From NCBI GenBank assembly GCA_964652025.1, contig CAZYZX010000001.1:611512-675511 (forward strand): a stretch of 64,000 nucleotides of DNA, written 5' to 3'. The position numbers and the translations under genes are program-made. Shown in pieces: positions 16,473 through 25,324 of the stretch. This stretch comes from JAEXOD01 sp964652025. Lineage in GTDB: Bacteria; Bacteroidota; Ignavibacteria; Ignavibacteriales; Melioribacteraceae. Numbering within the stretch: the stretch's first letter is position 1; every line of letters starts with the position of its first letter. The notes below the pieces were generated by a model. That model was given only the letters and a program-made list of their open reading frames with translations. It had not been told where the DNA came from and did no database searches.

Positions 16473-18031
16473 AAGCTTAAGCCAAAATCTTCAAAGAATA
16501 CTTTTTCTAATAATTGCTTTACTGTTCCCGCATTACCATCGCATTGGTGTAAAGGAAGTCCTATAAAAAATAAATTTTTCCTTGTATCAAAAAATCCAAT
16601 ATTACCATTTAATTGAGAACTTGTTAAATCATATACTTTTGTGGAAGATGAAATATTAGGAACATAAGTTCTTACCCATGAAATTGTAGCAGAAGTTTTT
16701 AATATGGGGTAACTACTACCTGAAACAGAAGGCATTAAAGAAGCACCTGCTAATAAGAAGTTTAAAGGTTTCTTTTGTCCTAACGAGTCAATTGGTAAAA
16801 AGTTTTGTAAGTAAGATTTATCAAATGGGAACGTATCACTAGAATCTTGGAAAACCATCGAAAATGCTATTTTACCGCCGGCTTGAATAAACTTTTGTGT
16901 TGATATAGCGGCTAAATCCATCGATGGGCTAGTGTCTGTATACCAATAGATATACTTAAATAATTTCATCGTCTCTAAAAATGTAACAGTAGCATAAGGC
17001 AGTTTAATTGCCTCTACATTAAAAACATCATATTTATTATTTATTACACCGCCCCTCATAGAAGAAAACAAATCCGAATAAAATGACTCGGCGGTTGCTC
17101 CACCATTAAAATCATCAATTACTAATAACTTACCTTTAGGTTTTCTAACAAACCAATTTACGCCAGCACTTGGTAATACAGCAAATGGAGATTTTGCACC
17201 ACTAATATCTACAGCCTGAGCATAAATTTTATTATTATCATCTAATTTAATTCCAGGCAACTTAACAGATTGTAAATTGGCTTCTAATCCATCAATTAAT
17301 ATTTCTGTTAAAGGATTATTATCATTAAAATCCTTACATCTTAAAGTAACTAATCTTGCACTACCTTTAATTGTTACATAATTATTGGTATCGTTAAGGG
17401 CTAAATTAATACCAACAATTGTTTCATCGCCATCTAAATCACTAGTTTCCCAACCAATTGTTATTACAGGATAACTTTCGGATGGTAAAATACTTAGCTT
17501 GTTAAATTTAAGTGTTGGAGCTGTATTTTTTATTGGGAACTTACTGCTAGCCGGTGTTGGGTCTATATTTCCTAAATCAACAAAAGGTTCGCCTTCATCA
17601 TAGCGTCCATTTTTATTTACATCTGTATATGGTTCACCACCAATATTTTCTCCATCATAGATAACATTAGCATCATATTTACCATTTCCACTGTTATCTA
17701 TTGCTGCAACTAAAAATACATAATTAGTATCAGCTGAACCTATTGGTAAAGAAAATGTGCTATCATTTTTTGTAGTAAAATTCCATTTAATATCTATTCC
17801 AACCCACTTAAAAATATATCCTGCAACCAACCCATCAGGATCATCGGACCACCAGTGAATAGATATTTTACTTTTTTGTCTATTCAATGTTGCGTTATCA
17901 TCGGGATACAAAAATAAAAATGTGTTTGGGGCTTTGTCGGGTTTTTTATTATTAGTAACTTGTTCGTTACAACCAACAAATGCTATAACTGAAATTAATA
18001 TAATTAATAAATATCTTTTCATATTTTTCAT
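16469..18031 (-). CDS. Large lipoprotein with possible glutamine-amidotransferase-like C-terminal domain
   Basis: 520 residues with a lipoprotein signal (Cys21, FVGCN); ATG at 18022 is an alternative start three codons in. The N-terminal half holds Ig/FN3-like segments and an Asp-rich DVNKNGRYDEGEPFVD loop resembling a dockerin/EF-hand calcium site. The C-terminal third (about 310-520: KGKLLVIDDFNGG, KYIYWYTDTSP, QAGGKIAFSMVF, IGLPLHQCDG) looks like the Rossmann-type class I amidotransferase-like domains seen in secreted proteins of this phylum. That assignment is tentative and I see no convincing catalytic triad. A hairpin in the 45-base gap upstream may lower its expression relative to the first two genes. 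Confidence 0.65.
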   Translation of the reverse strand: MKNMKRYLLIILISVIAFVGCNEQVTNNKKPDKAPNTFLFLYPDDNATLNRQKSKISIHWWSDDPDGLVAGYIFKWVGIDIKWNFTTKNDSTFSLPIGSADTNYVFLVAAIDNSGNGKYDANVIYDGENIGGEPYTDVNKNGRYDEGEPFVDLGNIDPTPASSKFPIKNTAPTLKFNKLSILPSESYPVITIGWETSDLDGDETIVGINLALNDTNNYVTIKGSARLVTLRCKDFNDNNPLTEILIDGLEANLQSVKLPGIKLDDNNKIYAQAVDISGAKSPFAVLPSAGVNWFVRKPKGKLLVIDDFNGGATAESFYSDLFSSMRGGVINNKYDVFNVEAIKLPYATVTFLETMKLFKYIYWYTDTSPSMDLAAISTQKFIQAGGKIAFSMVFQDSSDTFPFDKSYLQNFLPIDSLGQKKPLNFLLAGASLMPSVSGSSYPILKTSATISWVRTYVPNISSSTKVYDLTSSQLNGNIGFFDTRKNLFFIGLPLHQCDGNAGTVKQLLEKVFFEDFGLSL

Positions 18032-18049
18032 CTTATTTAAAATTAAATT

Positions 18050-18068
18050 AGAGGGGCTTTACCCCTCT
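18050..18068 (-). terminator. GC hairpin inside the surface operon (attenuator or mRNA-stability element)
   Basis: A 7-bp perfect stem AGAGGGG/CCCCTCT (18050-18056 with 18062-18068) around a 5-base loop, in the 45-base gap between the 700-residue protein and the lipoprotein gene. On the minus strand it is followed by AATTTAATTTT, a weak U-tract. It may act as a leaky terminator or a processing and stability element. Confidence 0.55.
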
Positions 18069-18076
18069 TAATCAAA

Positions 18077-20179
18077 TTACTTCATCAATACCATTTTTCT
18101 AACTGCATTAAATTTACCAGACTCTAAACGGTAAAAATAAATACCACTGGTTAATTTATTAGCATTAAAATTAACTTTATGTATACCACTATTTAAGTAA
18201 CCATTTACTAAGGTTGTAACTTCTTGACCAATTGAATTATAAACCTTTAATGTTACAAATGAAGCAGCTGGTAAAGAAAACTCTATAGAAGTATTTGGAT
18301 TAAATGGATTAGGATAATTTTGATTTAAAACAAAATCTGTAGGCATTTGTCTATCTTCTTTTACGTCACTAACAAATCCTTCAAAATCATCATTTTTACG
18401 AGGCATTAATTTATAGTTACTAAATGTAAAACATAAAATTCCAGTTATTCCTTGGAAAGTATCACCAGCTTTAACTTTAATATTATTGGCTGGGGTTAAA
18501 TTTGCCCAAGAGTTATGAAAACTATGTGTTCCTTCTTGTAATTCTACTCTTGTTTGAATATTGCTAGCATCTGAAACATAAATTTCACCATAATTATTGG
18601 AAACTGGGCCACTTTCTCCATCTGCATTATCATCTGTTACTGTAACGTTTTCGTATTTTACTAGCACACCTTCATAAGACTCTGCAGGTAATTTGCCATT
18701 TGAAGAAGTACCAATTACTTGAGTAGATATAATAACAGGCTCTGGTAGAGGATTGCCAGTACTATTTACTGTAATGGAAGTTGGTAAATCTAAACCTTTT
18801 ATCTCAGTCATGCTATTTCTTTCGTTAACAACGCCTGTAACTGTAACATTATCTCCTCTTCTTAACTTTAAGGCTTCTGTACCGTATAATCTTATGCCAG
18901 ACCAAGCACCTTTACCGCTTTGCATAAATACTTGTGGTCCTTGTGTTGCTCCATCACCTTCTAAATCTGTAGTATCGGCAGTAACTGTTCCTGTTAATGT
19001 TACTTCAAATCCGTTATAACCGCTATAACCACCACCAAATGGGCTATATTGAACATCTTTAATTGTTAATGGTCTATTAAGAACATGATAAGTATATAAA
19101 TTAGTACTAATGTTAACAGGATTTGTAGAAGTTGCATTACTATTATCTTTAGCTTCTACATAATAAGCAATCAAAGTTTCTGATGGTTGACCAGGAATTT
19201 GACCACTATAAATAGAATCGCCAGGCGCAGCTGTCATATCAACAGATTGGAACTGTCCGTTTTCTGTTTTATAATAAAGTTTTGCGCTTGTAATAGTACC
19301 GTCAACATCTTTTATTTTTGCAGATACTGTAATTGGTTCATTATAACCTGGATAAGCTTTATTTCTTGTAACATTTGTAATTCTTGGAGGAATTATATCA
19401 CCATATTTAATATCATCACGATAGCATGGGTTAATAATAAACCAACCACCAGCAGAAATATTATTTCGTGATTCAACATATCCACGAACGTATTCCAATT
19501 TTGTACCCGGTAATGGTGCAGGAGAGGTGTATCTCCAAGTTGAAGCACTACCAACAATAACAGAAGTATTGTTTTCATCAAATATTCTAAAACTCCCTGG
19601 CACTAAAATATTTGGATCTGCCGTAGTAACATTTCTAACTTCTACATACATACCTTCCCATTTTTCAGCCAAGTAATTTGGATTGTATGTACCTGTTACG
19701 GCTAACGAGTCCAATGTTATTAGTTTTGGTTTTGGTCGTTCGTTTATACCAATTACATCTGCACTAGTAAATTCTGTAACATTAAACTGAGTTGTTGTAT
19801 AGTATTCCTGAACAACACCTTTAACTTGAATTACCATGCCAGTATCTAATATTTTAAAATCACTTGCATCAGTCCCAATATATCTTACAATAATGCCAGA
19901 ATATTCTGGATTATTTGGGTCAACTAATAATAAAGATTCAGAATTGCCCGTTCTCATTATTTTGTTACTATCTGGGCTAGCACCATATCTTGGTGCAACT
20001 GTAACAACACCTTGCGTAATAACAGTTTGACCTTCATACGGCGATTTGTAATCATGTGGCGCCATCATCAAAGAATCTGGACTAATATATTGAATGTTTT
20101 TTATAGAAACATGAGGAATTGTTTGCGCATTTAACGCAATACTAAATAATAGCAAAAATAAGAATATTAATTTTTTCAT
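18077..20179 (-). CDS. Secreted multidomain protein with two OB-fold-like modules and T9SS C-terminal domain
   Basis: 700 residues, signal peptide 1-18. Two OB-fold-like modules are visible: about 45-150 (GQTVITQGVVTVAPRYG, GMVIQVKGVVQEYY) and about 385-480 (VTLTGTVTADTTD, GDNVTVTGVVNERN). A bacterial Ig/FN3-like stretch separates them (RITNVTRNKAYPG, AYYVEAKDNS). It ends in a classical T9SS domain (QNYPNPFNPNTSIEFSLP, then LTSGIYFYRLESGKF). No nuclease or lyase motif is visible. The OB modules resemble those in the PLD protein of the same operon, so both may bind the same polymer. It begins 11 bases after the 694-residue gene. Confidence 0.8.
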   Translation of the reverse strand: MKKLIFLFLLLFSIALNAQTIPHVSIKNIQYISPDSLMMAPHDYKSPYEGQTVITQGVVTVAPRYGASPDSNKIMRTGNSESLLLVDPNNPEYSGIIVRYIGTDASDFKILDTGMVIQVKGVVQEYYTTTQFNVTEFTSADVIGINERPKPKLITLDSLAVTGTYNPNYLAEKWEGMYVEVRNVTTADPNILVPGSFRIFDENNTSVIVGSASTWRYTSPAPLPGTKLEYVRGYVESRNNISAGGWFIINPCYRDDIKYGDIIPPRITNVTRNKAYPGYNEPITVSAKIKDVDGTITSAKLYYKTENGQFQSVDMTAAPGDSIYSGQIPGQPSETLIAYYVEAKDNSNATSTNPVNISTNLYTYHVLNRPLTIKDVQYSPFGGGYSGYNGFEVTLTGTVTADTTDLEGDGATQGPQVFMQSGKGAWSGIRLYGTEALKLRRGDNVTVTGVVNERNSMTEIKGLDLPTSITVNSTGNPLPEPVIISTQVIGTSSNGKLPAESYEGVLVKYENVTVTDDNADGESGPVSNNYGEIYVSDASNIQTRVELQEGTHSFHNSWANLTPANNIKVKAGDTFQGITGILCFTFSNYKLMPRKNDDFEGFVSDVKEDRQMPTDFVLNQNYPNPFNPNTSIEFSLPAASFVTLKVYNSIGQEVTTLVNGYLNSGIHKVNFNANKLTSGIYFYRLESGKFNAVRKMVLMK

Positions 20180-20190
20180 AATTCACCTTT

Positions 20191-22275
20191 TTATTTAATA
20201 ACTAAAAATTTTCCGGATTTAATATTACCTGTATTTTTATCTTTCACAGAAAATAGATATAGTCCAGATGCAATAGCTTGATCATTATCTGTAATCAAAT
20301 CCCAAGGGTGTTCACCACCTGTCATAATTTGTTTGCCATCCTTTGCATATACTTCAAACCATCTTACATCGCTACCATTACTTGTAGAGTTGTGGTCTAT
20401 ACGTTTAACAATATCACCAGAAAGTGTATAGATTACAATTTCACACTCTGCAGGAAGGTTATAAAAATATAATTTTCTTAATCTTTCAGTGCTACCATCC
20501 CAATAAGCTTCGCCATAATAAGGATTTGGATAAACTCCAACTTTTACATTATCATCGCTAGTTGGAAGTGTTCCTGGCATAACTCTTTGAGCGTTTGCAA
20601 TTTTAGATGATTCTAAGCTTTCAATTTTGTTTTCATTATCTCCTTTATCAAACGCTGTAACAGTAAAAGTATATTGCCATCCATTTAATAAATCATTTAC
20701 TTCAAATTTATAGTAATATTTAGTGGTATCATTTGGAAATGTTACTGGTTCTGATAACTCAATTTTAGAAAAACCAGAATTGTAGCCAATTTCATTTCCC
20801 ATACTATCAAATTCTGCAACCATTACTAAAGAGTTTGTTAAGTTTTGAGAGGTAGTTAAGTCATATCCAGCGTTTGTTCTATAAATTCTATATCCTTCAA
20901 AATCCTTTTTACCACTAATTGGATCAATAGAGTACTCTGCTCTTTTATCCCAATAAATTGTAATTTTTTGACTTTCTGGAACAACTTTGACTTTTGGAGA
21001 ATTTGGAGGAGATGGTAAAATATAGCGAGTAATAACACCATTACCATCAGCATCTTCACCTGGGTCTAAAACACCATTACCATTTCTATCTTCACCGTTA
21101 TAAGCTCTAATAGCCCAAGAAGCATTAGCATACAAATTAGTTTTTTGAACTTCAGTATCAAAGCTTGCTAAATCAGTACCAAATTTTTTAGCAGCAACAA
21201 ATGCAAATGTAATATTAAGAGAATCTCCTGGTGCTATTTGGTGAAAAGGACCAGCTGTTATTAACATAGACCTGTTGCTTGGTTGTTTTAATGCAGCAGG
21301 GTCTATACCATTATTATAAGTATTATTTCCTCCGAAATATCCCGCCATTTTTCTAAATCTTTCCGCATCATTTGTTGGTGCAAAAAAATTAGGATTAGTA
21401 GTATTTTTATACTGCCATGATACATAATGGGCTTTTGTATTTTTGGGATTACTACCAAGATATTGAATACCAATATAACTATCACTAAAACCAAGATCTC
21501 CAGCAGCATCAAATTCGTATGCTATTTTAAGGCTATCATTATAACCATTTCCACCTTTATTAAAAAACGCTGAGCCACTTCTTGGGGAAGTTATATTTGT
21601 ATTTCTAACTACAGCATCAGTCCATAAACCAATGTAAAGACTATCAAGATACTTAGTTGTAACATTTTTTATCCACAAATTCATTATAACAAAAGCATTT
21701 GCAAATGGAAAATTCCATGCATAAGTTTCTTGTTTAACAACAACGCCTAAAGGTTCGTGGTCTGTTATTATTTCCCCATTAGATAAGTATTTACTTGTAT
21801 CGGTATATGTGCAATACAAGTCTTGATGTGAAATAGCCTCTGGACTAAAAAACTTGGAATCAACCAAATTCGATCTTTCTAAAACTCTACTACCAGGAGC
21901 GTTTGTAAATTCAAAACCACCCCCTCTAACAGAAACAGAAGATGCATCTACAGAGCCGGTTGTAACCCAAGGTCCAGTAATTCTTCCTTCTCCATTCGGT
22001 CCAGTACTTTTATAATAAGCCCCAATCCACAAACCACCATCAAAAATATGTTCAATTCCACTTCCAATTGGATACTCACAAGATGGTTGATTTGGCCATT
22101 TCGAAAAACCATGTCCATATAAACCAAAATTGGTTACTGTAAGACCAATATCTCCAATATTTGTATATTTGGAATTATCATCATCTAAAGTTTTTAATAA
22201 CCTTTGCTCTTGACCAATTATTATGTTAGACACAATAAAAGTTAAAATAACGAATAGCTTTGTAACTAATTTCAT
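20191..22275 (-). CDS. Large secreted protein with FN3-like domain and T9SS-like C-terminus
   Basis: 694 residues, signal peptide about 1-21, first gene of the surface operon. The N-terminal 400 residues are rich in Gly, Asn and Tyr and unfamiliar to me beyond resemblance to large hypothetical exported proteins of Ignavibacteria-type genomes (HIFDGGLWIGAYYK near the start). An Asp/Asn-rich loop DRNGNGVLDPGEDADGNG resembles paired EF-hand/dockerin calcium sites. An FN3-type segment follows (KITIYWDKRAE, FEGYRIYRT). The C-terminus (VGVYPNPYYGEAYWD, ASGLYLFSVKDKNTG, GKFLVIK) is a divergent T9SS-type domain. Function unknown. Confidence 0.7.
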   Translation of the reverse strand: MKLVTKLFVILTFIVSNIIIGQEQRLLKTLDDDNSKYTNIGDIGLTVTNFGLYGHGFSKWPNQPSCEYPIGSGIEHIFDGGLWIGAYYKSTGPNGEGRITGPWVTTGSVDASSVSVRGGGFEFTNAPGSRVLERSNLVDSKFFSPEAISHQDLYCTYTDTSKYLSNGEIITDHEPLGVVVKQETYAWNFPFANAFVIMNLWIKNVTTKYLDSLYIGLWTDAVVRNTNITSPRSGSAFFNKGGNGYNDSLKIAYEFDAAGDLGFSDSYIGIQYLGSNPKNTKAHYVSWQYKNTTNPNFFAPTNDAERFRKMAGYFGGNNTYNNGIDPAALKQPSNRSMLITAGPFHQIAPGDSLNITFAFVAAKKFGTDLASFDTEVQKTNLYANASWAIRAYNGEDRNGNGVLDPGEDADGNGVITRYILPSPPNSPKVKVVPESQKITIYWDKRAEYSIDPISGKKDFEGYRIYRTNAGYDLTTSQNLTNSLVMVAEFDSMGNEIGYNSGFSKIELSEPVTFPNDTTKYYYKFEVNDLLNGWQYTFTVTAFDKGDNENKIESLESSKIANAQRVMPGTLPTSDDNVKVGVYPNPYYGEAYWDGSTERLRKLYFYNLPAECEIVIYTLSGDIVKRIDHNSTSNGSDVRWFEVYAKDGKQIMTGGEHPWDLITDNDQAIASGLYLFSVKDKNTGNIKSGKFLVIK

Positions 22276-22383
22276 GTTTAATATTCTTTAATCTGTTTAG
22301 TTAAAAATTTAGCCTTTCAATATACAAATAAATTATTAATTAATAAAAAAATTTTTGTTAATTTTTATTTAATATTTTTTATT

Positions 22384-22414
22384 AAAAAAAAAGCCTACAT
22401 TAAAAATGTAGGCT
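22384..22414 (-). terminator. Intrinsic terminator of the kor/vor operon
   Basis: A perfect 9-bp stem AGCCTACAT/ATGTAGGCT with a TAAAA loop. On the minus strand it is followed by a run of U from the A-tract at 22384-22391. It lies 20 bases after the gamma-subunit stop. Confidence 0.85.
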
Positions 22415-22434
22415 AAATTTTTGAGGTATATAAA

Positions 22435-22971
22435 CTAACCAACTAATTCCATACCTTTTTTTAGTGCAGCTTCGTTTGCAGGAATTGTATGATGATATCT
22501 TTCTGGTAATACTTTTTTAAGTCCCTGTAGAATATTTTCGAAGGCTATAATAGGTTTTTTCTTTAAAAAGGCTCCTAACATAATCATATTTAATACTTTA
22601 GTATTATTCATCTTAGCAGCTTCATTACTTGCATCTAAAGAAAAAATATTAATATCTGTTCTAGTTGGTTTTTTAATAATGTTGGTGCTATCATAAATTA
22701 ATAAACCACCAGGTTTAACAGCACTTTCAAATTTATCAACGGAGGGTTGATTTAGTGCAATTACAGTATCAAATTTTGAGATAATTGGAGAGCTAATTTT
22801 AGAGTCACTTATAATAGTAATACAATTAGCTGTTCCTCCTCTCATTTCTGGCCCATATGAAGGCATCCAACTTACTTCCTTATTTTCCATAATACCGGCA
22901 TAGCATAAAATCATACCCATTGATAGTACACCTTGACCACCAAAACCGGCAATAACTATTTCTTCATTCAT
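22435..22971 (-). CDS. 2-oxoacid:ferredoxin oxidoreductase gamma subunit
   Basis: 178 residues, pyruvate/ketoisovalerate ferredoxin oxidoreductase gamma domain. The start reads IVIAGFGGQGVLSMG, the diagnostic GxGGQG motif, and SYGPEMRGGTANC follows. It forms the fourth polypeptide of a delta-alpha-beta-gamma enzyme that oxidises 2-oxoacids with CoA and reduces ferredoxin, or works in reverse to fix CO2. It lies 3 bases after the beta subunit and before a strong terminator. Subunit order (ferredoxin, alpha, beta, gamma) fits VOR/KOR complexes. Confidence 0.93.
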   Translation of the reverse strand: MNEEIVIAGFGGQGVLSMGMILCYAGIMENKEVSWMPSYGPEMRGGTANCITIISDSKISSPIISKFDTVIALNQPSVDKFESAVKPGGLLIYDSTNIIKKPTRTDINIFSLDASNEAAKMNNTKVLNMIMLGAFLKKKPIIAFENILQGLKKVLPERYHHTIPANEAALKKGMELVG

Positions 22972-22974
22972 AAT

Positions 22975-23793
22975 TTAGTTCTCCTTCCCACTTGGGGTCT
23001 TTATATCACCTAAAGGATAAAATGGTAACATATTAGCTTCTAACCATTTGTTAGCTTCAACAGGATTCATTTTCCAATTACTTGGGCAATTAGAAACTAT
23101 TTCCACAAAACAAGTACCCTTATTTAATTTCTGGTATTCAAAGCCTTTTTTAATTGCAGCTTTTGCTTTTCTAACATTGGCGGGTTTATGAACTGATTGT
23201 CTAGTAACATAATAAGTGCCAGGTAACTGTGCAACCAATTCAGTTATTTTTAATGGGAACCCCATTGAAACGATATCTCGTCCAAAAGGCGAAGTAGTAG
23301 ACTTCATACCAGGTAATGTAGTTGGTGCCATTTGACCACCCGTCATACCATAAATACCATTATTAATAAAAATAATTAATATATTTTCACCGCGATTACA
23401 TGTATGTATTGTTTCACCTGTTCCAATAGCAGCTAAATCACCATCACCTTGGTAAGAGAAAACATATTTATCTGGTAAAACTCTTTTTATACCAGTTGCA
23501 GCAGCACTTGCTCTACCATGTGGTGCTTGTGTCATATCTACATTTAAATAGTTATAAGCAAAAACACTGCATCCTACTGGGGCAACCCCTATTGTATCGT
23601 TTTGAATACCTAATTCATCTATTACTTCTGCTAATATTCTATGCGCAACACCATGACCGCAACCTGGACAATAGTGCATTGGCGTATCAAGCAAAGTTTC
23701 TGGCTTTTCGTAAACAATATTTTCTTTTATACAAATATTCTCTTCTTGTATCATTTGTTCGAAATGCTCATCAGTCATACGCTTTTCATTCAT
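22975..23793 (-). CDS. 2-oxoacid:ferredoxin oxidoreductase beta subunit (TPP-binding)
   Basis: 272 residues. C42 and C45 lie in the CPGCGHG motif. The thiamine-diphosphate/Mg site is GDGD (116-119) with N144-N145 downstream, followed by GIYGMTGGQMAPTT, typical of KorB/VorB-type beta subunits. It pairs with the alpha subunit, whose gene overlaps it by 4 bases (ATGA). The chain carries the decarboxylating cofactor. KOR versus VOR specificity is not fixed by this subunit alone. Confidence 0.93.
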   Translation of the reverse strand: MNEKRMTDEHFEQMIQEENICIKENIVYEKPETLLDTPMHYCPGCGHGVAHRILAEVIDELGIQNDTIGVAPVGCSVFAYNYLNVDMTQAPHGRASAAATGIKRVLPDKYVFSYQGDGDLAAIGTGETIHTCNRGENILIIFINNGIYGMTGGQMAPTTLPGMKSTTSPFGRDIVSMGFPLKITELVAQLPGTYYVTRQSVHKPANVRKAKAAIKKGFEYQKLNKGTCFVEIVSNCPSNWKMNPVEANKWLEANMLPFYPLGDIKTPSGKEN

Positions 23794-24860
23794 TTCAAAC
23801 CTCCTGCAATTAACTTTTCTAAATGTTCTAAAATTTCTTCTGGTGTTGGTACAACGCCTCCCATTCTACCATAAAATTCAACTTTAGTTTTACCATTAAC
23901 CCCTAATTTTACATCTTCTACCATTTGTCCAGCATTCATTTCAACATCTAAAATACATTTTACTTTATCAGCCAAATTATTATAAGTTTCATATGGGAAT
24001 GGGAACAATGTTATTGGTCTTACTACACCAACTTTAATCCCTTTTTCTCTTGCTAATAATGCAGCCTTAGTGCAAATTCTTGCAACCAATCCATATGCGG
24101 TAATTATATAATCTGCATCATCACAATTAATAAGTTCTACTCGAGTTTCATTCTTTTCAATTTCTTTATATTTTTTTTGTAAATGTATATTAACTTCTTC
24201 CATTTTATCTGGTTGAATATGTAAAGAAGTTATAAAATTTCTTTCTTTACCTGGTCTTTTACCAACGGTTGCCCAGTCTGGTGCTTCATTAGATCTTGGT
24301 ATTGGGTCAAATAGTTCAACCTTTTCCATCATTTGACCTAGTGCACCATCAGAAAGTATCATTACAGGATTACGATATTTAAATGCTAAATCAAAAGAAA
24401 GTTTAACAAAGTCTGTCAATTCTTGTACAGTTGAAGGGGCTAAAACAATTAATTTATAATCCCCATGTCCACCACCTTTAACTGCTTGAAAATAATCACC
24501 TTGCCCTGGTTGGATTGTTCCTAATCCGGGGCCTCCTCTATTAACATTAACTATTAAACATGGTAGCTCTGCGCATGCTATGTAGGAAAGTCCTTCTACC
24601 ATTAAACTTATACCAGGACTTGAAGACGATGTCATAACTTTTTTACCCGTTCCCGCAGCACCATAAACCATATTAATAGAAGCTACTTCACTTTCTGCTT
24701 GTAAAACAACCATCCCAGTTCTACTTGTAGCTTCTTTAGATAAATATTCTAATACTTCTGATTGTGGAGTAATAGGATATCCAAAATAAGCATCACAACC
24801 TGCTCTTATAGCAGCTTCTGCTAATGCTTCGTTCCCTTTCATTAATTTTAATTCACTCAT
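23790..24860 (-). CDS. 2-oxoacid:ferredoxin oxidoreductase alpha subunit, VorB-like
   Basis: 356 residues. The opening LMKGNEALAEAAIRAGCDAYFGYPITPQSEV (residues about 6-36) is the pyrimidine-binding domain signature. TSSSSPGISLMVEGLSYIACAELP follows, and domain II contains VRPITLFPFP. The sequence looks closest to the 3-methyl-2-oxobutanoate (VorB) branch, pointing to branched-chain 2-oxoacids such as 2-oxoisovalerate, though 2-oxoglutarate remains possible. The leucine dehydrogenase 14 kb away would supply such substrates. It overlaps the ferredoxin gene and the beta gene by 4 bases each. Confidence 0.9.
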   Translation of the reverse strand: MSELKLMKGNEALAEAAIRAGCDAYFGYPITPQSEVLEYLSKEATSRTGMVVLQAESEVASINMVYGAAGTGKKVMTSSSSPGISLMVEGLSYIACAELPCLIVNVNRGGPGLGTIQPGQGDYFQAVKGGGHGDYKLIVLAPSTVQELTDFVKLSFDLAFKYRNPVMILSDGALGQMMEKVELFDPIPRSNEAPDWATVGKRPGKERNFITSLHIQPDKMEEVNIHLQKKYKEIEKNETRVELINCDDADYIITAYGLVARICTKAALLAREKGIKVGVVRPITLFPFPYETYNNLADKVKCILDVEMNAGQMVEDVKLGVNGKTKVEFYGRMGGVVPTPEEILEHLEKLIAGGLK

Positions 24861-25144
24861 TCTTTCACCGTAATAGTTATATCTTTAGATACATTTGTTA
24901 TCGTTGCTATATGTTCTTTACTTTTTTCCGTTTTTCTATATACAGTTATTGCACCCTCTGGGCAAACCAATGCACAACTTGTACAACCTGTACAATTATC
25001 CTCAATTTTCACTATATATAGATACCCTTTGTTATTAACTGTCCTAGATTTTTCTAATGACTCTTGAGGACATGCTTCTACACATAATTCGCAACCTTTA
25101 CATTTTTCAATATCGATAATAATATCGCCTTTAACTTTTGCCAT
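24857..25144 (-). CDS. Ferredoxin-type delta subunit of 2-oxoacid oxidoreductase (2x[4Fe-4S])
   Basis: 95 residues with two complete four-cysteine cluster motifs: C15-C18-C21-C25P and C51-C54-C57-C61P. It carries electrons from the TPP site to soluble ferredoxin. It is the first gene of the operon. A GAGGA ribosome-binding site lies shortly upstream of the ATG and a candidate promoter is at 25209-25238. A Lys/Glu-rich tail of about 25 residues follows the second cluster. Confidence 0.93.
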   Translation of the reverse strand: MAKVKGDIIIDIEKCKGCELCVEACPQESLEKSRTVNNKGYLYIVKIEDNCTGCTSCALVCPEGAITVYRKTEKSKEHIATITNVSKDITITVKE

Positions 25145-25208
25145 AATTATTCCTCATAATTTTATATTTTATTTTTGTTACTTTCTAAAGCTTAAAACAG
25201 CTTAACAT

Positions 25209-25238
25209 CTAAATTAATTAAATTTTATCTGTTTTCAA
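25209..25238 (-). promoter_or_regulatory. Candidate promoter of the kor/vor operon
   Basis: Minus-strand TTGAAA (25238-25233), 16 bases, then TAATTTAG (25216-25209), one base off TAnnTTTG. It leaves a 5' leader of roughly 60 bases. I see nothing else in the surrounding 180-base gap apart from AT-rich sequence. Confidence 0.45.
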
Positions 25239-25324
25239 AAGGAAAAAACAAATAAATTATTTAAATAATTTTTATTGAAAATATATAATTATTATTGTAT
25301 AAAAAAAAGAATTTATGCAATAAA

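Noticed and set aside
16469..18031. Active amidotransferase
   Set aside because: The C-terminal fold resembles class I amidotransferases, but I found no convincing Cys-His-Glu triad.
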